A stretch of DNA of 64,000 bases from Massospora cicadina (lineage: Eukaryota > Entomophthoromycota > Entomophthoromycetes > Entomophthorales > Entomophthoraceae), in the NCBI GenBank assembly GCA_022478985.1, contig JAKSZP010010597.1, positions 124,001 through 188,000 of the forward strand, read 5' to 3'. Within the stretch, counting starts at the first letter, position 1, and each line of letters begins with the position of its first letter. This document shows positions 33,209 to 44,175 of the stretch, in pieces. The position numbers and the translations under genes are program-made. The notes under the pieces are model-generated. The model saw only the letters and a program-made list of their open reading frames with translations. It made no database searches and was not told the DNA's origin.

Positions 33209-35895
33209 TTAAACCTGCTGCTGTGAGGCGGCTAGTTTTGAGTCCTTTAGCTTGACTATTAGCTGCAATCCTTGAGGAGCGTCGAGGGTTCTGAGGGGAA
33301 GGAGAGGGTGGGGGGCGAAGGACCCAGTAAGCCAGCCTAGGATGATGCCCCCGCTCCGTTGCAGGGGAAGGACCTGAGGGTGCTCAACGGTGACCTCCGC
33401 GGTGTCCCCATTTGATGAGTCTGAGTCCATATTCACTTCCTCCAACACTGCAAAGGATCCGCGTGAAATGGACTGTGGGGTTGAGGTAGGACTTTGAGGT
33501 GGCACTTCTACCGTAGGCCGCAGGTTGCCAGTCCATGATGGTGGGCATAGCTCCATTGGGAGCTGAGGGTTGATGCGATAAATCACTGGTAGAGGCTGGT
33601 GGGTGTGCCACGGAGCCCTGAGTGGGGGTGGCTGACGAGGGGCACCCTGTGGGAGATGCCTTGCGCTTGGTGAGAGAGGGAGTTGACTCTGGGAGATTGG
33701 AGGGGGTGCCCACTGGAAGGGGGGCATGAGCGCGAAGGTATCCCATAACATTAGTGGGGTTAGCTGTTTCAACTGCTAGGCTTAAGGCCTCAGGGGACAG
33801 GTCTTGAACGGGAACCCATTTTGTGGGTTGTGGAATTGCTGCTGCGGCCACGTGGGATCGTTTATGGCCTGGTTTAGGCCCCTGGGTGGTGGCTAAGAGG
33901 GCTTGTTTTCGAGCTGTGCAGCCACTATACAAGTGTCCAAGGGCGTTACACCATGAACACCGGGGGCGCGTCTGATCAGGGTCAACGAAAAAGATCTCAG
34001 GGCATGCCCCAACTACCGCCACACGAGGAATAACCTCAATGTTGTGGGATACAGTGGGGGAGGGGATGAACGACGCCCTAGCAGTGCGAGCTCTTTGAGT
34101 GGGAGCATAGTAAGAGGGGACGCTAAAGTCCACTGAAAGAACAGACCCAAACTCCATTAAACCACGATGGAGCGCCAGTTTAAGAGACTCAGGATCAACA
34201 GTCGTTGGTAGATTGGAAAAAGCAACCCATGAAATTTTCTCCAGGTGAGAGCATGTGCGGGAGATGCAAAGAGATCCACGTGGAATAATGACCTGGAGGG
34301 TGGCAGCATGGTCAGCAAGGGCAGCTTCAGTGAAGCCCACATCGATGTAGTGGCCCTCCACTGATTCATGGATGGTGGTGTTAATTGGGAATGTCTCCGC
34401 AATCGCTGCAAAGTATGAGAAGTAATCCTCTGTATAGAATTCAACAGGGTTATGCCCATAATAAAGGCGAATTACATGGGAGAGGGTTGAGCGTGGTAGA
34501 GCTTTTTGCGCTCTAATTTCGGCCCATTTCTTCTTAACATCAGCAATAAAAGCCACTTCACGGGGATCAGCTTTGGGTAGCGTTGGTGCCAGAGGTTTTT
34601 GCCACGCCCCAGTGGCTCCTTTGGTACGTTTGTGTTTGCTTTGGGCTGCAATTGCAGGTTGAGTGTGAGCTGGTGGTTTGGACAATTTTTGGAGTTCCCT
34701 TGTTGCTGGAATGTTACAGCAGTTGCTGGCATCATATTAAATTGAGGGGCGGTTTGTTGGGCCTCGCTAAATTGGGGAGGCCCATCCAGATTGGAATTAA
34801 CTCCAGCCTTTTGGGAGGAGGGAGATGTTTCATCACCATTCCAATCTATTTGGGTAAATTCAGCCCGAGTATTTGCTGTGATTTCGTGGGCAAAACTCAC
34901 TGGCTGATTGGTGAATTGGTCGTTTTCAGCATATGGAGATAAAGTGCCGACATGAGAAGTGCCGATTATGGGGTTTAAATGGGACCGGTGAGATTGGAAC
35001 TGGTGTGAAGTTCCAAAATCTGAACCATTTGAATCCTCATTGGGAAGAGTAGATTGTCCCAATTTGGTGCTTAGTGAACCAGAATGTGCGGCTAATCCAA
35101 CCTTACATCCAAGGGTTTGGGGGCCAGGTGATTGTTGGGCCTCGCTAAATTGGGGAGGCCCATCCAGATTGGAATTAACTCCAGACAATTGGGAGGAGGG
35201 AGATGTTTCATCATCATCCCAATCTATTTGGGTAAATTCAGCCCGAGTATTTGCTGTGATTTCGTGGGCAAAACTCATTGGCTGATTGGTGAATTGGTCG
35301 TTTTCAGCATATGGAGATAAAGTTCCGACTTGAGAAGTGCCAATTACGGGGTTTAAATGGGACGGGTGAGATTAGAACTGGTGTGAAGTTTCTAAAATCC
35401 GAACCATTTGAATCCTCATTGGGAAGAGTAGATTGTCCCAATTTGGTGCTTAGTGAACCAGAATGTGCGGCTAATCCAACCTTACATCTGAGGGTTTGGG
35501 GGCCAGGTAGCTGGTTATCGCCTCTCATGGAGGGAGCCAGAAACACGGCGTCAGCAATAATAGATGGGGCTGAATTAGCTGAAACAATGGGGGGGGGTGA
35601 ATGCCTGGATGGGCTGAGTTGCATTCAACTGATCAGACGCCATTAAAACAGCGTGGGTGATGTCCTCCTTGGTTGGAGGGGGCCCAGCGGGTTGGTGGGA
35701 GGCAGCGCACACAGAGCTGTTAGGCGTGCAGGTTGCAGAAGTGCGATCAGGTGAACTGTCGCTAGTTGGAGTAGCTCCAGGTTGGGGTGGTGCCTGCTTT
35801 CATGGCTGTTGCTTGAGAGCGGGTGATTCTGGTTGACCCTGAGGTGGGTAACCGAGGGTTGCTTCGTTTGGGGGTGGTGCTGTCTCGTTTGGCAT
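33209..35895 (-). pseudogene. LINE-3 ORF1 of copy H, with a 126-residue tandem repeat, frameshifted
   Basis: A long ORF1 of about 890 codons. The start is either MPNETAPPP (35895) or an out-of-frame upstream ATG at 35929. An N-terminal Pro/Gln-rich region contains two copies of a roughly 126-residue unit (34755-35508). Then comes an open 433-codon block (33384-34685) with the middle domain (GHYIDVGFTEAALADHAA, about 34310-34370), the RRM-like part (LPTTVDPESLKLALHRGL, about 34150-34210) and the CCHC knuckle CSWCNALGHLYSGC (33918-33960). The C-terminus SRGSFAVLEEVNMDSD (33400-33460) is in another frame and stops at 33209, 36 bases before ORF2. One slip lies in an A5 run near 34685. Confidence 0.82.
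34755..35508 (-). repeat. Tandem duplication of about 378 bp in LINE-3 ORF1
   Basis: Two adjacent copies, about 34755-35130 and 35131-35508, offset by 378-379 bases. Anchors: gcctcgctaaattgg at 34761 and 35139, and tgggaagagtagattg at 35041 and 35420. The 378-bp period is a multiple of three, so the duplication is in frame and repeats about 126 residues, including SFAHEITANTRAEFTQIDW. The two copies have diverged by substitutions and small indels, and the upstream one is frameshifted near 35390. Confidence 0.9.
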
Positions 35896-36026
35896 AGCCT
35901 GCGGGTTCTTTTGCGGGGTTTCCTGCCATATTTGCTAATAGTTTTCGTAAATCTCTTTAGTGGATCTAAATTTCAGGCTGAATTGATTTTTGAAAAGCGA
36001 TGATTAGCAGAAAGAGATTCTTCCAT

Positions 36027-37282
36027 TTGTGGGACATACTCCGAGGTGGGAATTTTGCAACACATTCTGCGTTACAGAGCTGCTTAAGTTGCAGCTTCGG
36101 TTCTTCAATGACATTACCTGATTCGTTGATTTCATCAAATAATTCTCATGGATTTTGGTTGAATTAGATTGGGGAATCAGCGTACAGCTGAGGTTTGTTT
36201 GATTTTTTTGTGGATGCATGGGATTGAACTGGAATCCATAACTGACGTTTGGTTGGATGGATTATTTGTGGCATTGGGGCAAGGTGGGTGCTGTTTGGTG
36301 GCTGTATGGTGCAGCTGCAGCTTCAGGCATTGGAGGAGGGGAGGGTATGATCATACCCCATGTTGGAGTTGGCGCGGGGTGGGTGGTGGATTGGTGGTCA
36401 TCAGGCAAACTTTCAGCATCGGTGGAAGTTTCTGAGTATGGGCATTTATGTTTCAAGTGGTCTAACTCAAAACATGATGGACAGATCGTCCATCTGCCCT
36501 CAACGCGGGCCCAGAATGGATGATCAGGGGCAGATGGGATGGTGGCATGAGGGGAATTGCCAAAGAAATTTTTGTAAATTCAGGGCTGATTGTGGCATAT
36601 GCCCAAGGCCCAGTGAGGCGTGTGGCCCCATTTGGGACCACAAATTGTAAGATGGGTTGGCGCCGTAGGATGCCAAACCTTCCATCAGCTCCTGGTGGAG
36701 CACTTCAGGAAGAGGTGGGTGGGCAAACCAGTGAACTGACCACCAAGGTGGTGTCCGTTGGGAGCTGGGTCTGAGTTGTTGGGAGGGGAATAATGTTAAA
36801 AATTAATGGCACCATTGCTGCAGCAGCTGCATCAGCTTCAAAGGGGAAGCCAAGATCAAAGTACCACTTATAGGGGTAGAAGTCAATAAAACAGGGTGGT
36901 TTCATCACCACCTGAGCCATTTTGATAATGGCTTGGTCATCGTAGGGAAAGAATTTCCCATATTTGACTTTAAGGCTGAAATGCATGTTGGTCTGAGGGA
37001 GTACCAGGGGGCAGCGGGGCACCACTTGGGTTCAGGCTAGATAGGCATCAAGATCCTTGGGAGGAACGAATTATCCCAAGGGTTTGGATTGACTGGGCGA
37101 GCTAGTCTGAGCACATTTTCCTGTTGGATGGAAAATGGAGGGGGAGTTTCGCCGGTGCCCCACGCTGGGACAGTCAGTGGGTGATCTGATGACATCGGAG
37201 CAAGACTTCAGTGTGCAATTGAGTGTTTGCTTTTAATTTACCAAAATTAATTTTCTTGGAAAGTTATACTGAGCAGAGAGAC
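36027..37282 (-). mobile_element. HALF element copy G2, 5' part
   Basis: The 5' two thirds of the HALF copy whose 3' third lies at 28907-29575. The right end (about 37280) has a pyrimidine-rich start with CAGTATAACTTTCC on the minus strand, paralleling CAGTGTAACTATC of G1. Right of it begins the duplicated target CCAAATTTTT and then LINE-2 copy I. The total G2 length without H is about 1.9 kb, the same as G1. Confidence 0.8.
36043..37195 (-). pseudogene. ORF1-like protein of HALF copy G2, N-terminal part
   Basis: The start MSSDHPLTVPAWG is at 37195. The conserved blocks PRCPLVLPQTN and YDDQAIIKMAQVVM lie at 36900-37020, and the YFDLGFPFEADAAAAA domain near 36820-36880. Then comes an intact CCHC knuckle, CPSCFELDHLKHKC (about 36445-36495), matching C-X2-C-X4-H-X4-C, which G1 has lost. 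A Pro/Ala-rich linker (IIPSPPPMPEAAAAP) follows at 36310-36360. The end runs into the LINE-3 target duplication. Frameshifts near 37070 and 36720 break it. Confidence 0.68.
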
Positions 37283-37293
37283 CCAAATTTTTC
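37282..37293. repeat. Middle copy of the CCAAATTTTT target
   Basis: cccaaatttttc between the 5' end of G2 and the T-rich 3' tail of LINE-2 copy I. The same motif flanks the left end of G2 (28889-28903) and the right end of I (42532-42543). This is expected if G2 duplicated the target first and I then inserted at the duplicate. Confidence 0.65.
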
Positions 37294-37399
37294 TTTTTTT
37301 ACTTAACCGAGGTATGCTGATTAGGGGACAGACATTACCGATTATATGTGAAACTAAGAGAATAACTAAGAAATATAAAAATTGGGCACCCCAGGGTAC

Positions 37400-40300
37400 T
37401 CTGTTAGCCTTGAAGCCAGCGGGACTGCCAGGTATGGGGGGTTGGTGCACTACTGCGTGAGGGGGTTTCCCCTGCTATGGAGCAGGTGTGAAAGAAAGGG
37501 TCTTTGTGGAGGACTCAGAGTGGGAACCATGATATTATGAGCGCTTTTTGCCTTGGTCTCATATATCCATAGAGCCAGGCTTGGAAGTGCTCTAGTAAGT
37601 GGACATGGAATCTGTTAATAATCCCATTAATGGTTGGGACCGTGCCCTTGAACGCATCTAATGCAATTGTGTGTATTGTCCACATTGCAATGGGTATTAT
37701 TAGGGAGCGGAGGGTAGATGGGATTGGTGACTCAATCTGGAGCGCGAAGATACTCTTTGATATCTAGAATTCCTGTTCGTTTTGAGTCTTGAGCAGGCGT
37801 GCGACTTCCTGCCATATAGCTTTGGTTGGGAGGCATGTTTCTAGGCGGTGATGTAGGGATCCCTCCCCTCCACATACTGCACATGTTTTGTGGAGGGAGT
37901 TGGAGCGGTCCGCCATCCTATAGGTCCTTCTCAAACAGCGCCAGGCTTTGCTCTTATCCTTGGTTGTAGGAGTGGGTGGTGTGTCATTTTCCACATTGCT
38001 TTCTGTGTGGTTAAATCATAGGGAATGTCCAGCATATCTAGGTATTCTATCCTAGCTATGCTTGGGTTTGTTGCGAGCATATCTCTCTGGGGGTGGTTTT
38101 CTGGGTTTCTTAATTTGAATTGGGGACTGGGTCGTCCCCTTCCCTGTATAGTACCCATGTTCTCTATGGTCCATCCCATAAGGCGGATAGTTTGGAAGAT
38201 ATGTTTGAAATTAGGGGAGGTTCCATGTGGACCCGTTGCAGTAGGGTGCTTGGCAAGGTATGAAAGTAGTCTGGGTGGACTATGTGGGTTGGTTAATTTG
38301 AGCGCCTGTGCAAAGTTAGTCCTTGCTGCTCTGGACCAATGTTGTTGCGGGAGGTCTGGAGCAAGGATTTCCTTTATCCAGGTACCTAGCATGTGATTGG
38401 GATGGCTCTCAAAATCTATTAGTCCCATGCCTCCGCTTGAGCGTGGGCCAAATAGTGTTTCCATCCGTATAGGAGGGTGAGAGCCAGGCCACAGCCAGCC
38501 ATGGATAAGCGCGCGAATTGAGATTATAAAGGTAGGTGAGAAGGCTATCGCATGGGCCTGGTACCACAGTATTAAGAGGATGAGCGAGTTAGCAACTGTA
38601 ACTCGTCCTGTTAGTCCTGGGGTTCTTCCCTTGAGGGAGGCGACGCGTTTGGATACCACGTTGTAACAGGTTACTTTCCATTGTCTCATTATTCTATCCC
38701 CCTGATTCTAGCCAGATTCCAAGGTGTCAGACAGGAGTGGTGGTGGGAGGTGTTGCAAAGGGTAGTATAATTGGGTTTTTTCTTCGAGTGTTGGTGTGAG
38801 GTTCTGATGTTGTGGCCCAATTGTTTGTGTATTTGCCTAAGAGGATGATTTCTGTCTTCCTTTTGTTGAGCGATGCATTGCTCACCTTGGAGTATTCCTC
38901 TAGAGTGTGTTCCAGCTGTCGGGCATCTTCAATGTTTGCTATACTTGCTACGCAGTCATCTGCAAAGGCCAGTATCTTGACTGTTGGTTGTCCTTGTGCG
39001 GTTATCCCCATGAGACTTGAGTCAGTTACTCAGAGGAGCGGGTCAAAGCTGAAATTGTATAGCAGCGAGATGAGGGGATCCCCTTGCTTGAGCCCACTGT
39101 GTGGTTTAATCTTGTTTGTTAGGAATCCAGGGCCGCATACAGCCATGGTTGCAGACTCTGTTAGGAGCATTGCCCATTTTATGAATCTTGGTGGGAGTTT
39201 GAAGGCATGTAGACATTCTTTTAGGTATGACCAGCTAACACGGTCATACGCCTTTTCCTTATCCAAGAAGACCAGGGACCCAGTTGCTTTGGATTGGCAA
39301 ATGTTTGCAACAGGGTGTATGTTGTTCCATATTGAACGCCCTGGTATAAACCCAAACTGGTTGGGTGATAGGGCGTCAGATGCAATTGCGCCTAATCTAG
39401 CTGCTAGAATTTTTGTTAGAATTTTGTGTCAGTGTTGGAGAGTGCAATTGGGTGCCAGTTGGCCAGGTCCAACTTGTCACCCTTTTTATACAAGGTTATA
39501 ACGTAGGATTCATGGCCTCCTGGTAATAGGCGTGTTTCCAACAAACTCTGGTTCATTGATTCCAATAGAGGGGGGCGATTTGTTGAAAATATATTTTTTG
39601 TAAAATTCGTAGAGTATCTCATCATGCCCTGGGCATTTCCTACGTGGTGCACCGCGAATTGTTTCCCAAAGCTCCTCCCGTGTGATAAGGGATAGTATAT
39701 TGTAGTTTGGTGGTGTACTTTGTATCTTGGCAGTTTGAATAAAATCTTTAATTTTTTGTGGATCTGTTGGCATATCGCGATATAATTTGGTGTAATAGTG
39801 GTGTACTTCCGCCTTGACCTCCTCAGGGTCAGTTGCCACAGGCCATTGGTCTTGCGGACCTGTGTGCATGTGGGCTGGTTTCCGCAGGAGTGGAATTGGC
39901 GGAAAAAGTATGTTGAACAGGTTTTGCCTTTCTTTATGAACTTACCTTTGTTCAATACTTTGATTCTGTGTTGGTGTTCAAAGATGAGATTGTTAAGTTG
40001 GGCTGAAATTTCTGCCCATTTGCGTCCCCAATTAGGGCTATAGCCTGATCTCGGAGTATTTATTTCCAGGTGGTCTCGTTCTGCCAAGGTATGCTTGATT
40101 GTGGCTGTGTCCGCGGTGTACTTGCGTGATGCAATATGTCAGGTTTTGTTGATTATATCATTTTGAAATTTTCCCATGTTCCAATGGGATCTGAAGTGAA
40201 TAGGGCTGTGAATTCTGGGTTTGTAGCCTTTTTTTCAACCCAGTCAGATATCTCAGGCAATCTTATATTTTCTAGGTGAAGCTTTCTCAAGGCGACACCT

Positions 40301-40994
40301 GTGTGTGGGATTGGCTTGGCGCTAACTGCACCATAACTAATCGGTGATAAGAAAAATTGATCTTTTTTGTTATAAATCTGGAGATTCTTGAGTGGTGGGA
40401 TTGTGGGATGAGGATGTGGTCAATACGACTCATTGATATGAGCAGTCCCTCACGATCTTGGGTCTTGTCATATGGGGAAGGATTGGTGAATTGAAAGGAA
40501 GAGCATCCTGTAAGCCAAGAGATGCCTTCAATGTGCGATATTCAATGTGTCCAGGTGGGTATCCCCTGGGATTAGGCCATTGATCTGTATTGGGGTTATC
40601 CCAGCAGTTGAAATCGCCTAACATGATGATATCTGGTGGGAGGGTGAGGGTAGAAATTCTTTCAAAATTTTTTTTTCTCTCAGTTGCAGTGCACAGTGCA
40701 TATATACATGCTATTAAAATTACTTTCTCTTGGCACATGATTGTTGCTACCAGGACTCGACCGTGCAAGTGTGATGATGAATTTGTAATTTTAAATTTTT
40801 TGTTGTTTTGGACTATCACCCCACAGTGAGATGTCCATACTGATTGTGATGGTGCGACCCTGGTTGACCAGGATTCTTCTTCCCCTTGTAGGCAGTGGGT
40901 TTCTTGGATGGCCAAGATGTCTACAAGAGGTTTTTCAGGAATACCAGTTTTTTGGCTTGGGACGTATGAGCCCTGGCTCCTGCGATAATAACAT
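37400..40994 (-). pseudogene. LINE-2 ORF2 of copy I, broken
   Basis: The ATG is at 40994, but one base is missing just inside compared with E and L. The endonuclease with AIQETHCLQGEE, IIMLGDFNCWDN and SLGLQDALPF is open at 40430-40915. Motifs A and B lie in one stretch at 39030-39266 (DKEKAYDRVSWSY, GLKQGDPLISLLYN). Motif C AFADDCVASI is near 38945-38975. A 252-codon C-terminal stretch (37931-38689) precedes the finger CAVCGGEGSLHHRLETC (about 37835-37890). The family stop after GETPSE is altered, so the frame runs on to about 37400. Confidence 0.87.
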
Positions 40995-41024
40995 CCCTAT
41001 TGACACTGAGGTGCCCGTGGCGCC

Positions 41025-42448
41025 TCAGGAGCAGTTGGGAGGACCCTCTGGTCCTATCCCACCGCGGCTCATTTTGGCCAATCTCCGCATCTGTACTCCA
41101 ACTCTTTCACTGCCATTGTTGGTTCCCTTGATCTGACCCAATGATTCAAGGGAATTGCAGTTTCTTGCATATGAATCAACTTTTCCTGCACAGTTCTCAT
41201 GTTGATTTGATGCAGGTTGTTGATTGGATTTTATATTTTTGAGGTTCAACTTTGTTGCATTATGCACCGTATTTTCACCCAAATTGTGGTTGCATTGTTC
41301 CTCAGTATGTGCATGATTGATGACGCTTTGTGGCTCAGTCTGGTTACTGTGAAAATTTTCGACCTGGGCATATTGTTCTGATTGGTTGGTTCAGTGAATA
41401 TCTGAAATATCCTCCTAAATTTGTCCTTGGTTAATGGCGGATTCCGCGTGTGCCGCCGCTTCAGCCGCTGCTCTCTTGCAGGCTTTTTGTGATGCTTTAC
41501 GCTGTTTACTTGTAACTGGGTCCACAATGGAGTATAGTCCATATTCACCCCAGCGGAATAGGTGGTGGCCATCAGTCACTTTGGCGAAGTTTTCATTATC
41601 TTCGTCCATAGTTTCTTCACAAAAATCATTTTCCATTAAGCCCTCTTTTACAGGGCATGCATGTTCCTTGTGGCCCAGTGAGCCACAGTGGTTACAAATG
41701 GGTGGTGCGCGTTCTGGTGTAACTCGGAATGCAGCTGACTGGCCCCATCTGCAAAGTGAAATTCTGCTGCGCGGGGGATTCTGGATAAATCCTCTTCCAC
41801 TTCTGGGAAGGGGTTGATTACAGCGATAGCTTTTCCCGTGCACAGGTCGGGCATTAAGCAAAATCGCTGTAATTCAAGTTTTTGGATTTCTCTGTAGGCC
41901 ACAAGACCTTTGCAGAGCTCCTTCTCGATTACCTTATGAGAAAGTCTGGTGGGGAGCAAGTCAAAGGAGATGAACAAAGTTTTTGCTTTATTCCATCTGG
42001 TGCGCGTGGTGCGCACAATTTTTCTGCCCTCAGGGAGGGCAATTTCCACGCAGATTTTTGCTGCAGCATCGGCTTCATTGGCTGTTTCAAAACCAATATT
42101 GATCCAGCCGTGGCCCATGTTGTTGGTGGCTATGTACACCACGTGAGGGAAAAGTGAGGGCTGTGCCTCACATGTTTTCTCTCACAGGGTTGGTGACTCA
42201 TCCCCAGGGAAGAGTCTGATCCCGTGTTCCACCTTTGACAAAGGTTGGTTGAATTGAATGTACATGTATTGCGCGTGCTTTACAGCAAATACCATAAACC
42301 CAGACAGTGTCTGAGTTTGCGATTTCTTTGCAGATTGGGTTCCTGGTCCCCCTCCAGGGCGTTTATTGCCCTTAGTTGCACCATTAAGCGCACCGCTTGC
42401 CGCGATGCTTGCCCATGTTGTATTATTTTTGTTATTAAAGTCGCCCAT
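41025..42448 (-). pseudogene. LINE-2 ORF1 of copy I, nearly open
   Basis: The ATG at 42448 (MGDFNNKNNTTWAS) is followed by a basic Gly-rich patch (KGNKRPGGGPGTQ). A TGA near 42184 replaces the TGG (Trp) seen at the same codon in E and L. The middle domain MGHGWINIGFETANEADAAA (about 42060-42120) and the RRM-like part LPTRLSHKVIEKELCKGL (about 41905-41960) are open for 164 codons. The knuckle CNHCGSLGHKEHAC (about 41655-41700) is intact, in a neighbouring frame. The stop TGA at 41025 is shared with L and lies about 30 bases before the ORF2 ATG. Confidence 0.85.
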
Positions 42449-42530
42449 CTTTCCTGTGTGTGATTATCCAAATTTGCTGTTTGAATCAAATTGTAGTAAC
42501 TAAAGTGATTGTTATGAGAAAGAAAAACGA

Positions 42531-44069
42531 TCCAAATTTTTTTAATACTGTATTTAATGTTTGACATTTTCTCAATCACGTTGAATGGGACAACCCAAAT
42601 GCAATTTAACTTATAAGTTTGGCCCAAACCATGGGTACTATAAAATAATATTTCATCACCCACAGCAAATTTATGAAGATCATACCGTTTTTTCTGATCT
42701 TTTGCATGTCAGGCCTTTTAAGTTCAAAGTTCTTATCAAAAAGCCTGGGCTTGCAATTTGATTAAGGTTTCTGCAAGCTTCTTGACATAATGAGAATAGC
42801 TAACTCTTGGGGCTTTTGTAGCAAAGAATATAACAATGGCGGTAAAGCTGGATGTTTCCCATATAGAAGTTGAAAAGGAAATCTTTGTGGCCACATATTA
42901 AGAGATGTTATAGGCTAAAAATGGCTATATTGAGGAATATACTACATTCAGAGGGCTTCTCGGAAGTCAGCTTCCTTAGGATATTGACAAGAGTTCCATT
43001 AAATCGTTCCACAGCACTGTTTGTTTCTTGGTGGTATGGAGTTGATAGGACACCACACACTCCCAAAAACTCATAGAGTTTCTAGATAATCACCTCAGTA
43101 AAATTTGCTTTCATTATCCATTAGTATGAAATGAGGACATCTATGATGATGAATAACTTGCTCCAAGTTGAATTTAGCTGTGGTTGAGGCTCCTAAGTAC
43201 CGAATAGCCCTGGCTTTGAACCATTTTGTTAAGTGATCTACTGCCACAATGATATATTTGGCTTTTTGCATTGATAGTTAGGAAGGGTCTGACTGCATCT
43301 ATAGCTATAGTGTGCCAAGCAAATTTTGAGCCAAACAAACTGTTATAAAGTAGCTTTTTGGAATGGGTTTTCCCTTGGCACTCTTGGCAACAACTCAAGG
43401 CTTCATGGATATCAGAATTGCATTGATTCCCAATAATAATTTTTTTGAGTTGCTTTTCTGGTTCTCTTGAAGCCTCCGTGGCTGGAGGCTTTATGAGCAG
43501 CCATGATTATATCTGCTTGGGCTCTGGGATGGGGAAATATATTTCTTCCCATCAATCACCTTATAAAACTTATTTTCGTCTATGTGGGTGTCCTTTCTTA
43601 ATTTGTAGAGAATTTTCTTCACAGCTTAAGGATCATCAGAAATAGCTCCACTAGCCATTTTCTGGAATAACGCATCTGCAGGCTGACATAGAGTTGCTAC
43701 AATGGGCAGATGAGACAAGCAATCATTATTCTTATGTCTAGCACCAGCCTGATGCTTGATAGTATAATCATAAGCCTGCACTTAAATGCCCACTGAGCCA
43801 AAGTCCTTCTGGATCCTTCAAGTTATTAAGCCAACTTAGGGATGCATGGTCAGTAGCCAGAGTAAGATGAGTTCCATGAAGATATACTAAGAACTGTTTA
43901 TAGGCATATATAGCTGCCAAACATTCCCTTTCTGCAACTGTATAATTTTTCATGGGCATTTAGGGTCTGACTAGCATAGGCTACTGATGCTCTTCTCCAT
44001 ATTCGCCAACTTAAAACAGAACAGCTCTAAGTGTTGTTAATGACACATCCGTCTGAAAAATAAAATCTT
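42531..44069 (-). pseudogene. Ty3/gypsy element J: RNase H and integrase fragment
   Basis: Read right to left. RNase H: QTDVSLTTL at the right edge, NYTVAERECLAAIYAYKQF and TDHASLSWLNNLKDPEG (43768-43959). Integrase: HHCC zinc part with CCQECQGKTHSKK near 43370-43400, first catalytic region IAIDAVRPF near 43290, VAVDHLTKWFKARAI near 43200-43250, and LMDNESKF near 43100-43130. The C-terminal part VGDEILFYSTHGLGQTYKL with WVVPFNVIEKMSNIKYSI (42560-42665) resembles the GPY/F module. Many stops and frameshifts; AT-rich compared with the LINEs. It is continuous with the RT fragment at 49341 once LINE-1 copy K is removed. Confidence 0.85.
44053..44069. repeat. Target duplication of copy K, left copy
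   Basis: ctgaaaaataaaatctt at 44053-44069 pairs with ctgagaaataaaatctt at 49341-49357 (16 of 17 identical). Removing K and one copy restores the gypsy RNase H reading FDQDFIxQTDVS. Confidence 0.92.
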
Positions 44070-44175
44070 AAATTAAATTTATTGCGAGGAAGGCCAACCT
44101 GGGACGGACACTTCCAAAATTTGACCCAAAAGAGACAAAACTTAGTAACAGGGAAGGCACCCCAGAGACGCGATG

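Larger units (their letters stand above)
29576..36026 (-). mobile_element. LINE-3 copy H, full length, nested in HALF copy G2
   Basis: A LINE of about 6.45 kb with target duplications at both ends, read right to left: short 5' UTR, a long Pro-rich ORF1, ORF2, and a 70-bp 3' UTR ending CTAGTACTAAAATAA. It differs from LINE-1 and LINE-2 in sequence, in its 3' end and in ORF1 design, but shares the overall ORF1 (CCHC) and ORF2 (endonuclease, RT, C-terminal finger) plan. It is GC-richer and less decayed than its surroundings, so it is probably one of the younger insertions. Confidence 0.92.
37293..42530 (-). mobile_element. LINE-2 copy I, full length
   Basis: LINE-2 copy of about 5.24 kb read right to left. 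The 5' end near 42530 has TTTTTCTTTCTCATAACAAT on the minus strand. The 3' end near 37300 has the terminal block and an A-run tail. It lies between HALF copy G2 and the gypsy integrase fragment. It is the best-preserved LINE-2 here, with long open stretches in both ORFs. Confidence 0.92.

Noticed and set aside
34747..35510. The repeats in LINE-3 ORF1 considered as a CRISPR-like or satellite array.
   Set aside because: There are only two units of about 378 bp, in frame within a coding region, with no spacers. They are a simple tandem duplication.
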